DNA from: Mixophyes australis
Taxonomy: Eukaryota; Chordata; Amphibia; Anura; Limnodynastidae
Direction: 5' to 3'
Assembly: GCA_036250195.1 (NCBI GenBank)
Contig: JAVHZZ010000003.1
Span: 56,233,021-56,297,020 of the forward strand
DNA: 64,000 bases
Shown one piece after another: positions 22,580 to 33,237 of the stretch. The number at the start of each line of letters is the position of its first letter. The stretch's first letter is position 1. The translations under genes were made by a program, and so were the position numbers. Under the pieces are notes generated by a model. The model worked only from the letters and a program-made list of their open reading frames with translations, searched no databases and was not told the DNA's origin.

Positions 22580-25350
22580 AAATAACTTCAGCGCCAGCAC
22601 TGGCTTTGCCAGATTATGACAAGCCTTTCACATTATTTTGTTATGAAGTCAGTGCACATGTACAAGGAGTACTGACACAAATACATGGTCGCAAGCTAAG
22701 GTCACTTGCATACTACTCTGCTTTAGTGCTTGAAAAGAGTATAGATATTGTGCTAGGACACCCAGTTACCTTAACGGTATCGTACGTTGTGACAGAAACC
22801 AAGCACAAGCAAAACATTTGTTACCGGCCAGATTTACTAAGTATGAAGATATACAGCACAAAGGACATTCCCTCCTATTGTGAAATGAGTGACATATAAC
22901 ACTTGCCGAGCGCACTGTGTATTTTCTTCCTCCCTTTCCTTTTTTATTAGAAGAAAAAAAAAAAAAGGAAGCACAAGAGGCCCCAGAGCCTCTCATGTTC
23001 ACAGATATATGTTAAGACCTTCAGACAAGGGGAATCTGAGTAAACTGTATTTTAAGTTTTTTAAAGGTCCAAGGGAGACCAGAGAGGGGAGTTCATTGAT
23101 ATTAGCAGGAGGAATATAGATTGCACGTTATTTTCCTTTGCTGTGCGCTGTAGATGTGTACTAGACTAGAAAGGAAAGCCAAGTTTGGAAGAACCAGACT
23201 CAGGCCCATAGTAATGTATAGATCATTATACATAATTAGAAAATTCTAATATGAAAGTTTAACCCAACCAAATAAAGAAAAGAGCAACCCATGACTACAG
23301 GGGTTTACACCCAATGCAGGAATGTGTTTGTGAGTATTGTGGCCCAACACATTATTATATACACTAATAGAACTGATGATGTGGCTTATTAACAGGTTAT
23401 TTAAGCTAAGTGTTTCTCTTCCAGAAGAATTAAAGTTACCACATCTGTCTTAACCGTTGTACTGTACACTCCATCTAATGAGTGTAAACTTTGTGGAACT
23501 CAGAAACCAAGAACCTTTTCCTTGGATTCCACATGCTCCTTACTGAAGCCTATCCTAATGAAGTAGCACTGCTTACTCCCAGTAACGTTACACTTAAGCA
23601 GTGCACAATGTTGAATCCTGCTGCCTTATTGCAGCAAGTTTCAAAAGATGGGAGAAGTACCTGTATATATTGGGGTTACCCTAGGGATTTGGGGGAATTC
23701 CATTCCAGCTTGAACAGAAAGAAAGAAAAAAAAAAAAATGCAAACAAAATTTTTCTGAACATGATTGCATAGAACTAATGAAACAAGAATCTTTGGTTTT
23801 ATCTCACATTAAAGATAAACCATTACCAGATGCAGACATCACTCTTTTTGTAGATGGTTCACACTATCACATAGATCCTGTCCCGTATACAGGGTGTGTT
23901 GTAACCACACACACAGAAATAGTGATTCAACAGACTCTACCGAGTCACATGTCAGCACAAGAAGCTGAACTAAAGGCCCTGACACTTGCATGCATATATG
24001 AAAAAGGACAAAGAGTAAATATTTACACTGATTCAAGTTATGCATTTGTAATTGCGCATGATTATGGCCCTGTATGGAAAAGTAGGGACCTTATGGGTTC
24101 AGCAAGCAAACCAGTCAATATGATGAACATACCAGTGCACTGTTCACTGCATTCCAGCTGTCCTCCAAACAGTGATGAAGGTGAAGACACACACAGAGAT
24201 ACTACCCCCGAAGCTAAGTGAAATAGACCAGGCCGCACGAGAAGCCGCCATAGCCCCAGTACCCCAAGGGGAGTCTATTTACATGGTGACCCCCTGACCC
24301 CTGTTTGACCAGAGCACACTCCAACTTATAGAAAGACAAGCAACAGAAAATAAGAAAAAGACTTGGGCAATACATGGAGCACTAGAAGTGCAAGGAGTGG
24401 TGTAAAGGTCAGCGTTTGTGTCTGCCAAAAGTAGTTTATCCCATTATGGCCAATATAGCACACGAGAAAGTGCATCTGGGAAAAGATGCTATGGTTGTAC
24501 TCACTAGCAGCTTATGGATAGTACCAGGGTTCGCCCAAGCAGCACAGTCGTTAGTGGCAGAATGCCTAGTCTGTGCACAAAGTAACCCGAGTAAGTCTGT
24601 CCTATGGAAAAGCACACCCCAGACATAATATCCCTACAAGAGGATACAGATAGACTTTATAACTTCCCAAATGCTCGGGCTTTGAGAATGTGCTTGTCTG
24701 TGTCAACTTCTTTAGTCACTGGCTGGAGACATGGCTGTATAGAAAAGCAAATGCTAAAGCATTAGCCAAGAAAATTGCGAATGAGGTAATCTGATGATAT
24801 GGTGTACCAGAGGTCATTGTAAGTGACAGAGGGATACACTTTACGGGGCAAGGATTCCAGAAACTATCACACCCCCTACAGATCCCAAAGTTCAGGATGT
24901 ATGGAGCGCCTTAATGGTACACTGAAATTGAAAATGCAGAAAATAATGGCTGAAACAGGTCTGCCATGGATCTCATGTTTACCTGCACTCAGTAAAAAAA
25001 TACTGCTAGGAAAGACACAGGTTTAACACCATATGAGATATTGTTTGGCACAGCAAACAGAACAGGCTGTTATTTTCCATAGCAACTACACCATGTATAT
25101 AGTGATTTGTTGAATTATGTTGCCTTATTATAGAAACAACTAACTGAAATACATGGTCAAATATTCTCCTCCATTGCAAACCCTAATTTTGATACAGGTA
25201 CCCATAAACTGCACCCTGGGGGGCTGGGTGGTCGTGAGAAAGCACATCAGGAGAAGTCTTGAACCCAGATACAAGGGTCCTTATCAAGTCCTGTTGACGA
25301 CTCCCATGGCAGTGAAAGTACAGGAAAGAGACACCTGGATTCACGCATAA
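22580..25350 (+). pseudogene. ERV1 pol remnant: RT connection, RNase H, integrase
   Basis: At about 22606-22740 the frame reads PDYDKPFTLFCYEV and LTQIHGRKLRSLAYYS, the end of RT in gamma/epsilon-like viruses. At 23778-24221 is RNase H with LFVDGS, QEAELKAL and IYTDSSYAF. The catalytic Asp, Glu and Asp are at residues 26, 64 and 85 of that stretch. At 24416-24628 is the integrase HHCC finger (HEKVHLGKDA ... CLVCAQ). From 24640 to 25030 are pieces of the catalytic core, including VSDRG and CMERLNGTLKLK with the third acidic residue. At 25153-25350 is the MLV-type C-terminal fold ([16 protein letters not shown]). The parts are in order but in different frames and separated by stops, so no polyprotein can be made. 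Confidence 0.85.
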
Positions 25351-25553
25351 CACTGCAAAGTCTTCAAATCAGGGGAGTCTTGTTCTGATAAATAGAAATG
25401 ACTGTCTCATTGTATTGATATGTCTTGCCAGAATAATTGTGACTGAAGTAGGGATTAAGGCCTCCCTAACCCAGTATGAAACAGACAGTTAAGTGACATA
25501 TTGCCTATGCCACTGTGAGAAACATATGGGAAGGAATGCTCAACAATTTGCAC

Positions 25554-25820
25554 TCATAGTAGAGTAAACTCTGAAAATGTCTTTGTGCAGATGCATAACC
25601 TCATTGGTAAAGTTGTCAGTAATGATTCATGTTGGATATTGGAAATATTGGCATTAGTAGCAAATGGTTTTGCAATCCTGTTGATCGTATAGGTGATAAT
25701 GAAACTAAATATATGGCTGATTAAGAAGTTACTGACACTTGATTGTTGTCTCTCCAAAAAGGGAACCACTGAAAATCCCGAACCTCTGATGATCACAGAA
25801 ATTACTTCTGAAACCTGACC
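25554..25820 (+). pseudogene. ERV1 possible env transmembrane tail
   Basis: The plus-strand frame reads MHNLIGKVVSNDSCWILEIL, a hydrophobic run ending FAILLIV, a stop, then MKLNIWLIKKLLTLDC and a short polar tail to a stop near 25818. The position just before the 3' LTR and the membrane-anchor-like run fit the end of an env TM subunit. No CX6CC or fusion peptide was identified, so this is weak. Confidence 0.35.
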
Positions 25821-26181
25821 AGACTATGAGTGTCATGAATTATTTGGACTAGCAAAGCCAAAGAACTGCAGAGTTTGCAACAAGAAACTACTAAAGATTG
25901 AACAAAGGACATGCAAGGCCTGCAGAACTACTATAGACTCATTAACTACCTTCTAAGAAACCATCTTTTCTAGACATGGACATTTGCCAAAATGCATCTC
26001 CTCATAAATCAAGTTAGGACAGGGAGGATCACAGGCTTATTAGTGGGGGATGAGTTGACAGATTCCTAAGGGGACCAACTCTATGCATGTGGCCTCCTGC
26101 ATGTGTATAAGTACCTGCTTATTAAGAATGTGGTTCTATAGATAGGATTAGATAGGTAGGAGGAGAAAGGGTCGAAAATTG

Positions 26182-26197
26182 AATAAAAGATGGGAAA
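26182..26197 (+). promoter_or_regulatory. ERV1 candidate polypurine tract
   Basis: AATAAAAGATGGGAAA directly precedes the 3' LTR. It is purine-only apart from two T residues. A second purine block (AGGAGGAGAAAGGG) lies some 20 bases upstream. Confidence 0.5.
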
Positions 26198-26772
26198 TGT
26201 TAAATATGATTTTTTGTTAAGGCCTCATAAGGCCTTTGTTCAGCCATTTTATTGTAACTTGTATAGAAATATTATTTGCTAGAAGAGATTATTCATTTTT
26301 CTGTTAACTTGCAGTTTTGCAATATGTGAGCCTATGGCCTTGAAGTTGAACTAATAGGGAACACCTGAAGAATGTAACCAGTTATGAAAACAATAGTGAG
26401 CTTCATATCCAGCTGGTAGTATAGGAGCTGTATCCTTGGTGTTGCACATAGCATATCTCCAAGTCCCCTTGAGATAAGAAATAATAGGCTCATCTGTCCT
26501 TAGAAGGGGGAGAAAAGTAAACACCTCAAGAATACGTGAGAAAGTTAATCAGTAGCGCTTCTCATAAACTAGTGGTATAAACTATTGTATGCATATGACG
26601 TAGGATTCATTTATTCAGTAGCCTATAAAAACCTGTATCTTTGTATCAATAAACTAGAGAATATTCCTTGTATACAGAACTTGGTCTGTGTCAATTCTCT
26701 CCAGCTGATTGAAGCGCTTCCAGATATACTTGACACCACAGGCAGACTTGGGTTAGAATTTTAGATCTTACA
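26198..26772 (+). repeat. ERV1 3' LTR
   Basis: Same length (575 bp) and termini as the 5' LTR, with one visible substitution. Followed by the CATA target duplicate and the continuation of the decayed satellite. Confidence 0.93.
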
Positions 26773-26870
26773 CATACATTACATAACTCATAACTATTAC
26801 CATATCTACTATGGAGCCAATACTGTATCCATTGTAATAACACTATATATTCATATTTTACAGGGCTGTA
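26773..26870. repeat. decayed satellite, middle part
   Basis: Continues the phrases seen at 19215-19407 (ACTATGGAGCCAATACTG, ATCCATTGTAATAACACTAT) until the SINE at 26872. Confidence 0.55.
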
Positions 26871-26871
26871 T

Positions 26872-27215
26872 AATAATTATTATCATCATCATCACTATTT
26901 ATTTATATAGCGCCACTGATTCCGCAGCGCTGTACAGAGAACTCACTCACATCAGTCCCTGCCCCATTGGAGCTTACAGTCTAAATTCCCTAACACACAC
27001 ACACAGACAGAGAGAGAGAGACTAGGGTCAATTTTTGATAGCAGCCAATTAACCTACCAGTATGGTTTTGGAGTGTGGGAGGATACCGGAGCACCCGGAG
27101 GAAACCCACAAAAAGACAGGAAGAACATATAAACTACACACAGATAAGGCCATGGTCGGGAATTGAACTCATGATCCCAGTGCTGTGAGGCAGAAGTGCT
27201 AACCACTTTGCAATC
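26872..27215 (-). repeat. tRNA-derived SINE, minus strand
   Basis: Reverse orientation of the SINE at 7171-7518. It starts with ATT/ATC repeats and TTTATATAGCGCCACTGATT. It passes CCGCAGCGCTGTACAGAGAA and an (AC)n(AG)n tract, and ends at the tRNA-like head with GGAATTGAACTCATGATCCC and GTGCTAACCACTTTG. It splits the decayed satellite. Confidence 0.75.
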
Positions 27216-27345
27216 ATATCCACTATAGATCAAATACAACATCCACTGTGCCACCACTATGCATACATACTATATAGGACTATATAACTATAAGATACCA
27301 GATCCACTGTAGAGCCAATATCACATCCACATTGACAACACTCCC
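27215..27345. repeat. decayed satellite, right part
   Basis: Continues ATCCACTATAGATCAAATAC, ATCCACTGTGCCACCACTAT and CACTGTAGAGCCAATATCAC, as in the parts left of the provirus. Confidence 0.55.
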
Positions 27346-27763
27346 AAAACAATATAGGAACAAAGTTATGTGTCATTAAAGATATATTAAAATTAGAGAT
27401 GGTCACTGACCCCCGTGTTTTGGTTTTGGATTCGGTTTTGGATCTGGATTACCGTCGTGTTTTGGTTTTGGTTTTGGTTTTGCAAAACCGCCATTGCGTG
27501 TTTTGGTTTTGGTTTTGTTTTGCTATTTTTTTGGAAAATCCATGTTTTTGGGCCTAAATTAACCCAATTTAGTGCTCCAACTGTTTTAGAGACAAGTAAT
27601 CTAATTGTTGAGGTAATAAATCATCCAAAAAAACAGTTTAATTCTTCGTTGGTAGGCCTATTCTACACACAAAACAGATTGTCTTCCTCTCCATCTATGC
27701 ATATTGGCAATGCAGCCATCGTCTTTGAATGTATATTACACCCTACACTTATAGTTAAATATG

Positions 27764-28195
27764 TAAAGAAATGGAAAAAGCCAGTTTGGTTTCTGTCTCT
27801 CAAGGCCCCCCTCCACTTGTATAAAATACCAAAAAATTCAGCCATTATAGACTGTACAATATTAATTGACATGGAGAAAGCCAGTTTGGTTTCTGTCTCT
27901 CTAGGCCCCCCTCCACTTGTATAAAATACTAAAAAATTCAGCCATTATAGACTGTACAATATTAATTGACATGGAGAAAGACAGTTTGGTTTCTGTCTCT
28001 CTAGGCCCCCCTCCACTTGTATAAAATACCAAAAAATTCAGCCATTATAGACTGTACAATATTAATTGACATGGAAAAAGCCAGTTTGGTTTCTGTCTCT
28101 CTAGGCCCCCCTCCACTTGTATAAAATACCCAAAAATTCAGCCATTATAGACTGTACAATATTATGAAAAATGGACAAAGCCAGTTTAGGGTCAC
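27764..28195. repeat. hAT copy 2: 3' tandem array, 100-bp period, ~4 units
   Basis: Successive units carry GCCAGTTTGGTTTCTGTCTC, CCCCCCTCCACTTGTATAAA and TTCAGCCATTATAGACTGTA at a spacing of 100 bases (27773, 27873, 27973 and so on). It lies between the transposase stop and the left terminus. A decayed counterpart exists in copy 1 (2440-2700). Confidence 0.9.
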
Positions 28196-28360
28196 TCTGT
28201 CTATGACACCCTACCCTTAAGGATAAATTGCCCTAACAGCAGCCTTTCAAGATGGTATGTGATATGGAAATGCCACAAGTCCCTTTCCTCTTTGGGGGTA
28301 GATTGCACCCTACACTTACATAGAAAGTTTTAAAAAGATGTTATCGGCATCATCTTCAGC

Positions 28361-31354
28361 TTAATCCTCACCCTCATCAGTGTGTACGTCATCATCACAG
28401 ACTATCAATTCATCGCCGCTTGAATCCGCCATTAGAGAACAGTCAGTGCTTGGATGTCTTGGATGGTGAAGGCCTTCCTCGTGGAAGATGTAGTTCATTT
28501 TTATAAACATCATTTTCTCCACATTTTTGGGAAGTAACCTTCTACGGCGATCACTGACTAAGTTCCCTGCTGTGCTGAACACTCGTTCAGAGTAAACACT
28601 GGAGGGTGGGCAGCTTAGGTATTGCAAAGCAAGTTTGTACATGGGTTTCCAAATGGCCTGCTTTTCTTCCCAGTAAGGAAAGGGACTGTCTGACATTTCC
28701 ATATCAATTACCTCTTGAAAGTAATCCTCCACCATCCTTTGCATGTTTATACTCATATTGGATGGAGTTATGGGCAAAGTGACACATTTTTTTGAAAAAT
28801 CCTTCAAACCAGCCCAGATGTTAAATTGTTCTGGTCTGCCCCCTGTGTCTTCCCTGCTTCTTTTTTGGAAATTTAATTTTTTACGAGCAACAGCTTGAGA
28901 AAGTGAAGGAGGACACGTCGTCAAGCCGAGGCCCAGTTCAGCGGCCAACTTGCTGAGCAATAGCTCCTTGCAAAAGTTCACATCTCGCTCATTTACAAGT
29001 AAAGACTCAATGTAGGTTTTAAACCTTGGATCAAGCACAGTGGCCAAAACGTACTGATCCGAGTTCAAGATCTTAATAACTCGAGGATCATTGTGAAGCG
29101 AATTAAGTTCTTGATCGACAAGGCCAACATACTTTGCTGAATTGCTTGCTTTCAGCTCCTCCTTCATTTTCTCAAGCTGCTTTTCCAATAGTCTAATTAA
29201 AGGAATGACTTGGCTCAAACTAGCAGAGTCTGCACTGACCTCACATGTCACAACTTCAAATGGTTTCAGCACCTTGCACAGCACTGAAAGGATTCCCCAC
29301 TGTGCAAGAGTGAAATACATCCCCCCTCCTTTCCCAATGTCATGACTTGTGCAATATGCTTGGATGGCTTTGCGCTATTCCTCTATCCTCTGAAGCATGT
29401 ACAGGGTGGAATTCCACCGAGTTACCACCTCTTGCTTAAGTTGGTGGCAGGGCAAGTTAAACTGCTCTTGGAGCTGCTGTAATCTCCTACATGCTGTGGC
29501 TGAATGCCTGAAATGGCCTGAAATTTTACGGGCCACCGAAAGCATCTCCTGCACCTCACGGTTATTTCGTAGGAAGCTCTGCACCACCAAGTTGATGGTG
29601 TGAGCAAAACAGGGAATATGTTGGAAATCACCCAGCTGTAATGCTCGCACTATATTGTTGGCGTTATCTGAAATGACATACCCTGGGGAGAGTCCGAGTG
29701 GTATAAGCCATGCATCAATCACATCTCTCAGTTTGCGTAACAAATTGTCAGCCGTATGCCTGTTAGTGAAGCCGGTGATACAAAGAGTGGCCTGCCTGTG
29801 ACAAATGTTACGTAGTGGTGTACATGCTGCTGCTGTTCCTGCTGGTGAAGGTGAATGACCAACCCAGTGGGCTGTCACAGTCATATAGTCTTTGGTTTGG
29901 CCACTTCCACTTGTCCACATATCTGTGGTTAAGTGAACAGTGGGCAGAATGGCATTTTTCAGCGCAATCTCTACATTTTTACACACTTTTTGGTATAGTT
30001 GTGGAATAGCTTTACGGGAGAAATGGTGTCGCGATGGAATTCTGTAACGCGGACACAAAACCTCAATTAACTGTGAAAAACCAGCTGCGTTTATTGTGGA
30101 GATTGGACGCAGATCTAACACTAACATTGCAGCCATGGCGTCTGTGATTCGCTTGGCGACTGGGTGACTGCTGTCATATTTGCTTCCCCTCGCAAATGAT
30201 TGTTTCACAGTTAATTGGTGAAATGTAGGACTGCTCATTTTATTAACCTGCCTCTGGGATGACGATTCACCCCCAGCAGCAGCAACAGCAGCAGCAGGAC
30301 TAACGCTTTCTTCAGAGGAATCAATAATAGTGCCGGAGTCATCCAGCCTTAAGTGGGATGCCGGGCTAACTCCGAGCGCTACTGAGGATATTGATGAGGA
30401 TGGTGTGGTGGGTGTATTTTGTAGCCGTCGGTATGTCGGTGAGCGGAGGGTCTTAGCTGATGAGGGAGTGCTTGTATTCTTTTGGGAAGAACTTTCAGCT
30501 TTTCCCAACACTTTGCCATAAACTCTCGTTAAATGGCGTAACATAGACGAGGTTCCAAGATGGTTAAGGTCCCTCCCTCGACTGACTGTGGCTTGACATA
30601 CACTACGAATGGCTATACAATTGTTGTCTGGATTTGGGTAGAAATAATTCCACACATAAGAAGTGGATTTTTTTGTTTTATGCCCAGGCATGACAATGGC
30701 CTTTTTCTTGTCACGTGCCAGAACTGCTGCCACTGGTGCAGGACTTACACAAACAACCTCATCCTCATCAACATCCTCATTAGCGCCCTCGTCGCCTACA
30801 CAAATCTCCCCCTCATCCTCTTCTAATTCCAAAGTGGCATCCTCAATTTGGGTATCACCGGCTACACTCGGGCTATTAAGGCACACATCAGCAGAATGCT
30901 CACGATTAGACATCCCACTGTTGGATGGACTCTCCACAGGGATTGTTGTCATTTGTGAATCAGAGCAAATATTCTCCTGTAATGCCTCACTGTTATCTTG
31001 CAGCTCGGCTTTGACGCGTAACAGTAGTTGTGCACCAATTGTAGGCTGGGTAACTTTTTGGGATCTGCCACTAATAGCCAAAGGTGAAGGCCTCATTCTC
31101 TCTTTGCCACTGCGTGTGTAGAATGGCATGCTTGCAATTTTTTTTTTATCGTCACTTAACTTTTGCTCAGTTACACTTCTTTTTCGCTTCAATACAGTAA
31201 ATTTTTTTGGGGTTTTTGTTTTTTGCACTAATTTGAAAACACTCTGTTGTTTGACATCGCCTTGGCCAGATGACGTACTGGGAACACTAACATCAGGACT
31301 GGTGACAGAACCTGGTTGCTCATTCAGATCATATGTGGACTGCTTTGAATCCAT
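28361..31354 (-). pseudogene. hAT transposase (BED finger, RNase H-like core, dimerisation domain), one in-frame stop
   Basis: One continuous minus-strand frame from the ATG at 31354 to a stop at 28361 spans 998 codons including the stop. Its only break is a TAG at 29375-29377, after MLQRIEE. Residues 1-200 are polar and acidic, with EEDEGEICVGDEGANEDVDE. A BED-type finger follows at about 228-285 (KSTSYVWNYFYPNPDN ... LRHLTRVYGK). The RNase H-like core shows LTTDMWTS (first Asp), YVISDNANNI (second Asp) and CFAHTINLVV (the hAT C-x-x-H motif). After the stop come LNSDQYVLATVLDPRFK and, near the end, SSVYSERVFSTAGNLVSDRR, the hAT C-terminal dimerisation signature. Family knowledge: such proteins cut at 5'-TAGAG termini and leave 8-bp duplications. 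Two finger ligands look lost, at residue 250 (Arg where copy 3 has Cys) and 279 (Tyr where copy 3 has His). Confidence 0.92.
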
Positions 31355-31376
31355 TCTGAGCGCAAACCACTGGGGA

Positions 31377-32886
31377 GTGCTAAAAATTATTTAGTAGATA
31401 CTGCTGACAGATATGACTTTTGACAGCCAGAAATATTAATGCACAATTAGGGAGGACACCCCAAAAGAACTGAGGAGTGCTAAAAATTATTTAGTAGATA
31501 CTGCTGACAGATATGACTTTTGACAGCCAGAAATATTAATGCACAATTAGGGAGGACACCCCAAAAGCACTGAGGAGTGCTAAAAATTATTTAGTAAATA
31601 CTGCTGACAGATATGACTTTTGACAGCCAGAAATATTAATGCACAATTAGGGAGGACACCCTAAAAGCACTGAGGAGTGCTAAAAATTATTTCGTAGATA
31701 CTGCTGACAGATATGACTTTTGACAGCCAGAAATATTAATGCACAATTAGGGAGGACACCCCAAAAGCACTCAGGAGTGCTAAAAATTATTTAGTAGATA
31801 CTGCTGACAGATATGACTTTTGACAGCCAGAAATATTAATGCACAATTAGGGAGGACACCCCAAAAGCACTGAGGAGTGCTATAAATTATTTAGTAGATA
31901 CTGCTGACAGATATGACTTTTGACAGCCAGAAATATTAATGCACAATTAGGGAGGACACCCCAAAAGCACTGAGGAGTGCTAAAAATTATTTAGTAGATA
32001 CTGCTGACAGATATGACTTTTGACAGCCAGAAATATTAATGCACAATTAGGGAGGACACCCCAAAAGCACTGAGGAGTGCTAACAATTATTTAGTAGATA
32101 CTGCTGACAGATATGACTTTTGACAGCCAGAAATATTAATGCACAATTAGGGAGGACACCCCAAAAGCACTGAGGAGTGCTAAAAATTATTTAGTAGATA
32201 CTGCTGACAGATATGACTTTTGACAGCCAGAAATATTAATGCACAATTAGGGAGGACACCCCAAAAGCACTGAGGAGTGCTAAAAATTATTTAGTAGATA
32301 CTGCTGACAGATATGACTTTTGACAGCCAGAAATATTAATGCACAATTAGGGAGGACACCCCAAAAGCACTGAGGAGTGCTAAAAATTATTTAGTAGATA
32401 CTGCTGACAGATATGACTTTTGACAGCCAGAAATATTAATGCACAATTAGGGAGGACACCCCAAAAGCACTGAGGAGTGCTAAAAATTATTTAGTAGATA
32501 CTGCTGACAGATATGACTTTTGACAGCCAGAAATATTAATGCACAATTAGGGAGGACACCCCAAAAGCACTGAGGAGTGCTAAAAATTATTTAGTAGATA
32601 CTGCTGACAGATATGACTTTTGACAGCCAGAAATATTAATGCACAATTAGGGAGGACACCCCAAAAGCACCAAGGAGTGCTAAAAATTATTTAGTAGATA
32701 CTGCTGACAGATATGACTTTTGACAGCCAGAAATATTAATGCACAATTAGGGAGGACACCCCAAAAGCACTGAGGAGTGCTAAAAATTATTTAGTAGATA
32801 CTGCTGACAGATATGACTTTTGACAGCCAGAAATATTTATGCACAATTATGGGGGACACCCCAAAAGCGCTGGGGAGTGCCAAATA
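31377..32886. repeat. hAT copy 2: 5' tandem array, 100-bp period, 15 units
   Basis: Fifteen copies in exact 100-base register. Each has CTGCTGACAGATATGACTTT, GACAGCCAGAAATATTAATG, CACAATTAGGGAGGACACCC and AGCACTGAGGAGTGCTAAAA. Most units are identical or differ at one or two bases, while the edge units diverge most. The AGCACT/AGTGCT inverted repeat recurs in every unit. It lies upstream of the transposase ATG, so it is in the promoter/5' UTR region. Copy 1 has only about two units (3390-3550). Confidence 0.97.
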
Positions 32887-33144
32887 TGAAGAAAAAATAA
32901 TAAACCTCTATCCTCCTCTCTGCACTAGCGATTTTGGTTAGAGCAATTGCAAGAACAATATTGTATTCTCTGTCCCTGCTCTAATTAGCCTATGACTACA
33001 CCCCGCTCTCTCTCTCTGTCAAATGGCGATGGATTGCTGTGGAGGCGTGTATTTATAAAGTTGAAGTATCGCGAGAACCGAGCCCCGAGATCCGACGACG
33101 TCACAATGACGTTTGGCCTCGATTTGGATTCGGAACGGGCGGGA

Positions 33145-33172
33145 GAGTACCGAGCTGCTCAGCTCGGTACTC
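33145..33172. promoter_or_regulatory. hAT copy 2: subterminal 13-bp-arm palindrome
   Basis: GAGTACCGAGCTG is followed two bases later by its perfect reverse complement CAGCTCGGTACTC. A smaller hairpin (GGTTCTCGGAGAACC) lies at about 33198. Subterminal hairpins in hAT elements can serve as transposase or host-factor sites; that role is inferred. Confidence 0.8.
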
Positions 33173-33237
33173 GGATACCCAAAGTTCGGGTGGGTTCGGT
33201 TCTCGGAGAACCGGACCCGCCCATCTCTAATTAAAAT

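Larger units (their letters stand above)
19408..26772 (+). mobile_element. ERV1: provirus with nearly identical LTRs, defective interior
   Basis: Two 575-bp direct repeats (19408-19982 and 26198-26772) start TGTTAAATATG and end TTACA. The provirus is flanked by the 4-bp duplication CATA (19404-19407 and 26773-26776), as expected for gammaretrovirus-like integrases. After the 5' LTR a TGG-start primer site is present, and purine-rich sequence precedes the 3' LTR. The interior of 6.2 kb holds pol pieces in the right order and a possible env tail, but no recognisable gag, protease or RT palm. It lies within a decayed satellite. Confidence 0.92.
27394..33229 (-). mobile_element. hAT transposon copy 2, full length (5.8 kb)
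   Basis: The termini are TAGAGATGG on the left and CCATCTCTA on the right. The exact 8-bp duplication ATTAAAAT lies at 27386-27393 and 33230-33237, the hallmark of hAT insertion. From left to right it has TTTTGG-rich subterminal DNA, a 100-bp-period array (27764-28195), the transposase frame on the minus strand (28361-31354), a second 100-bp-period array (31377-32886), and a subterminal zone with a strong palindrome (33145-33172). Copies 1 (2100-3753) and 3 (49918-53325) belong to the same group. It is complete apart from one internal stop and BED-finger changes, so it is probably young. Confidence 0.95.

Noticed and set aside
26872..27215. tRNA gene
   Set aside because: A- and B-box-like sequences belong to the head of a dispersed SINE; the body and tail recur elsewhere in the window.
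27415..27924. Phe/Trp-rich 169-residue frame
   Set aside because: Produced by TTTTGG repeats of the hAT subterminal region followed by array sequence; not a gene.
31377..32886. CRISPR-like regular array
   Set aside because: Whole 100-bp units are repeated without unique spacers, inside a eukaryotic transposon; it is a tandem array.
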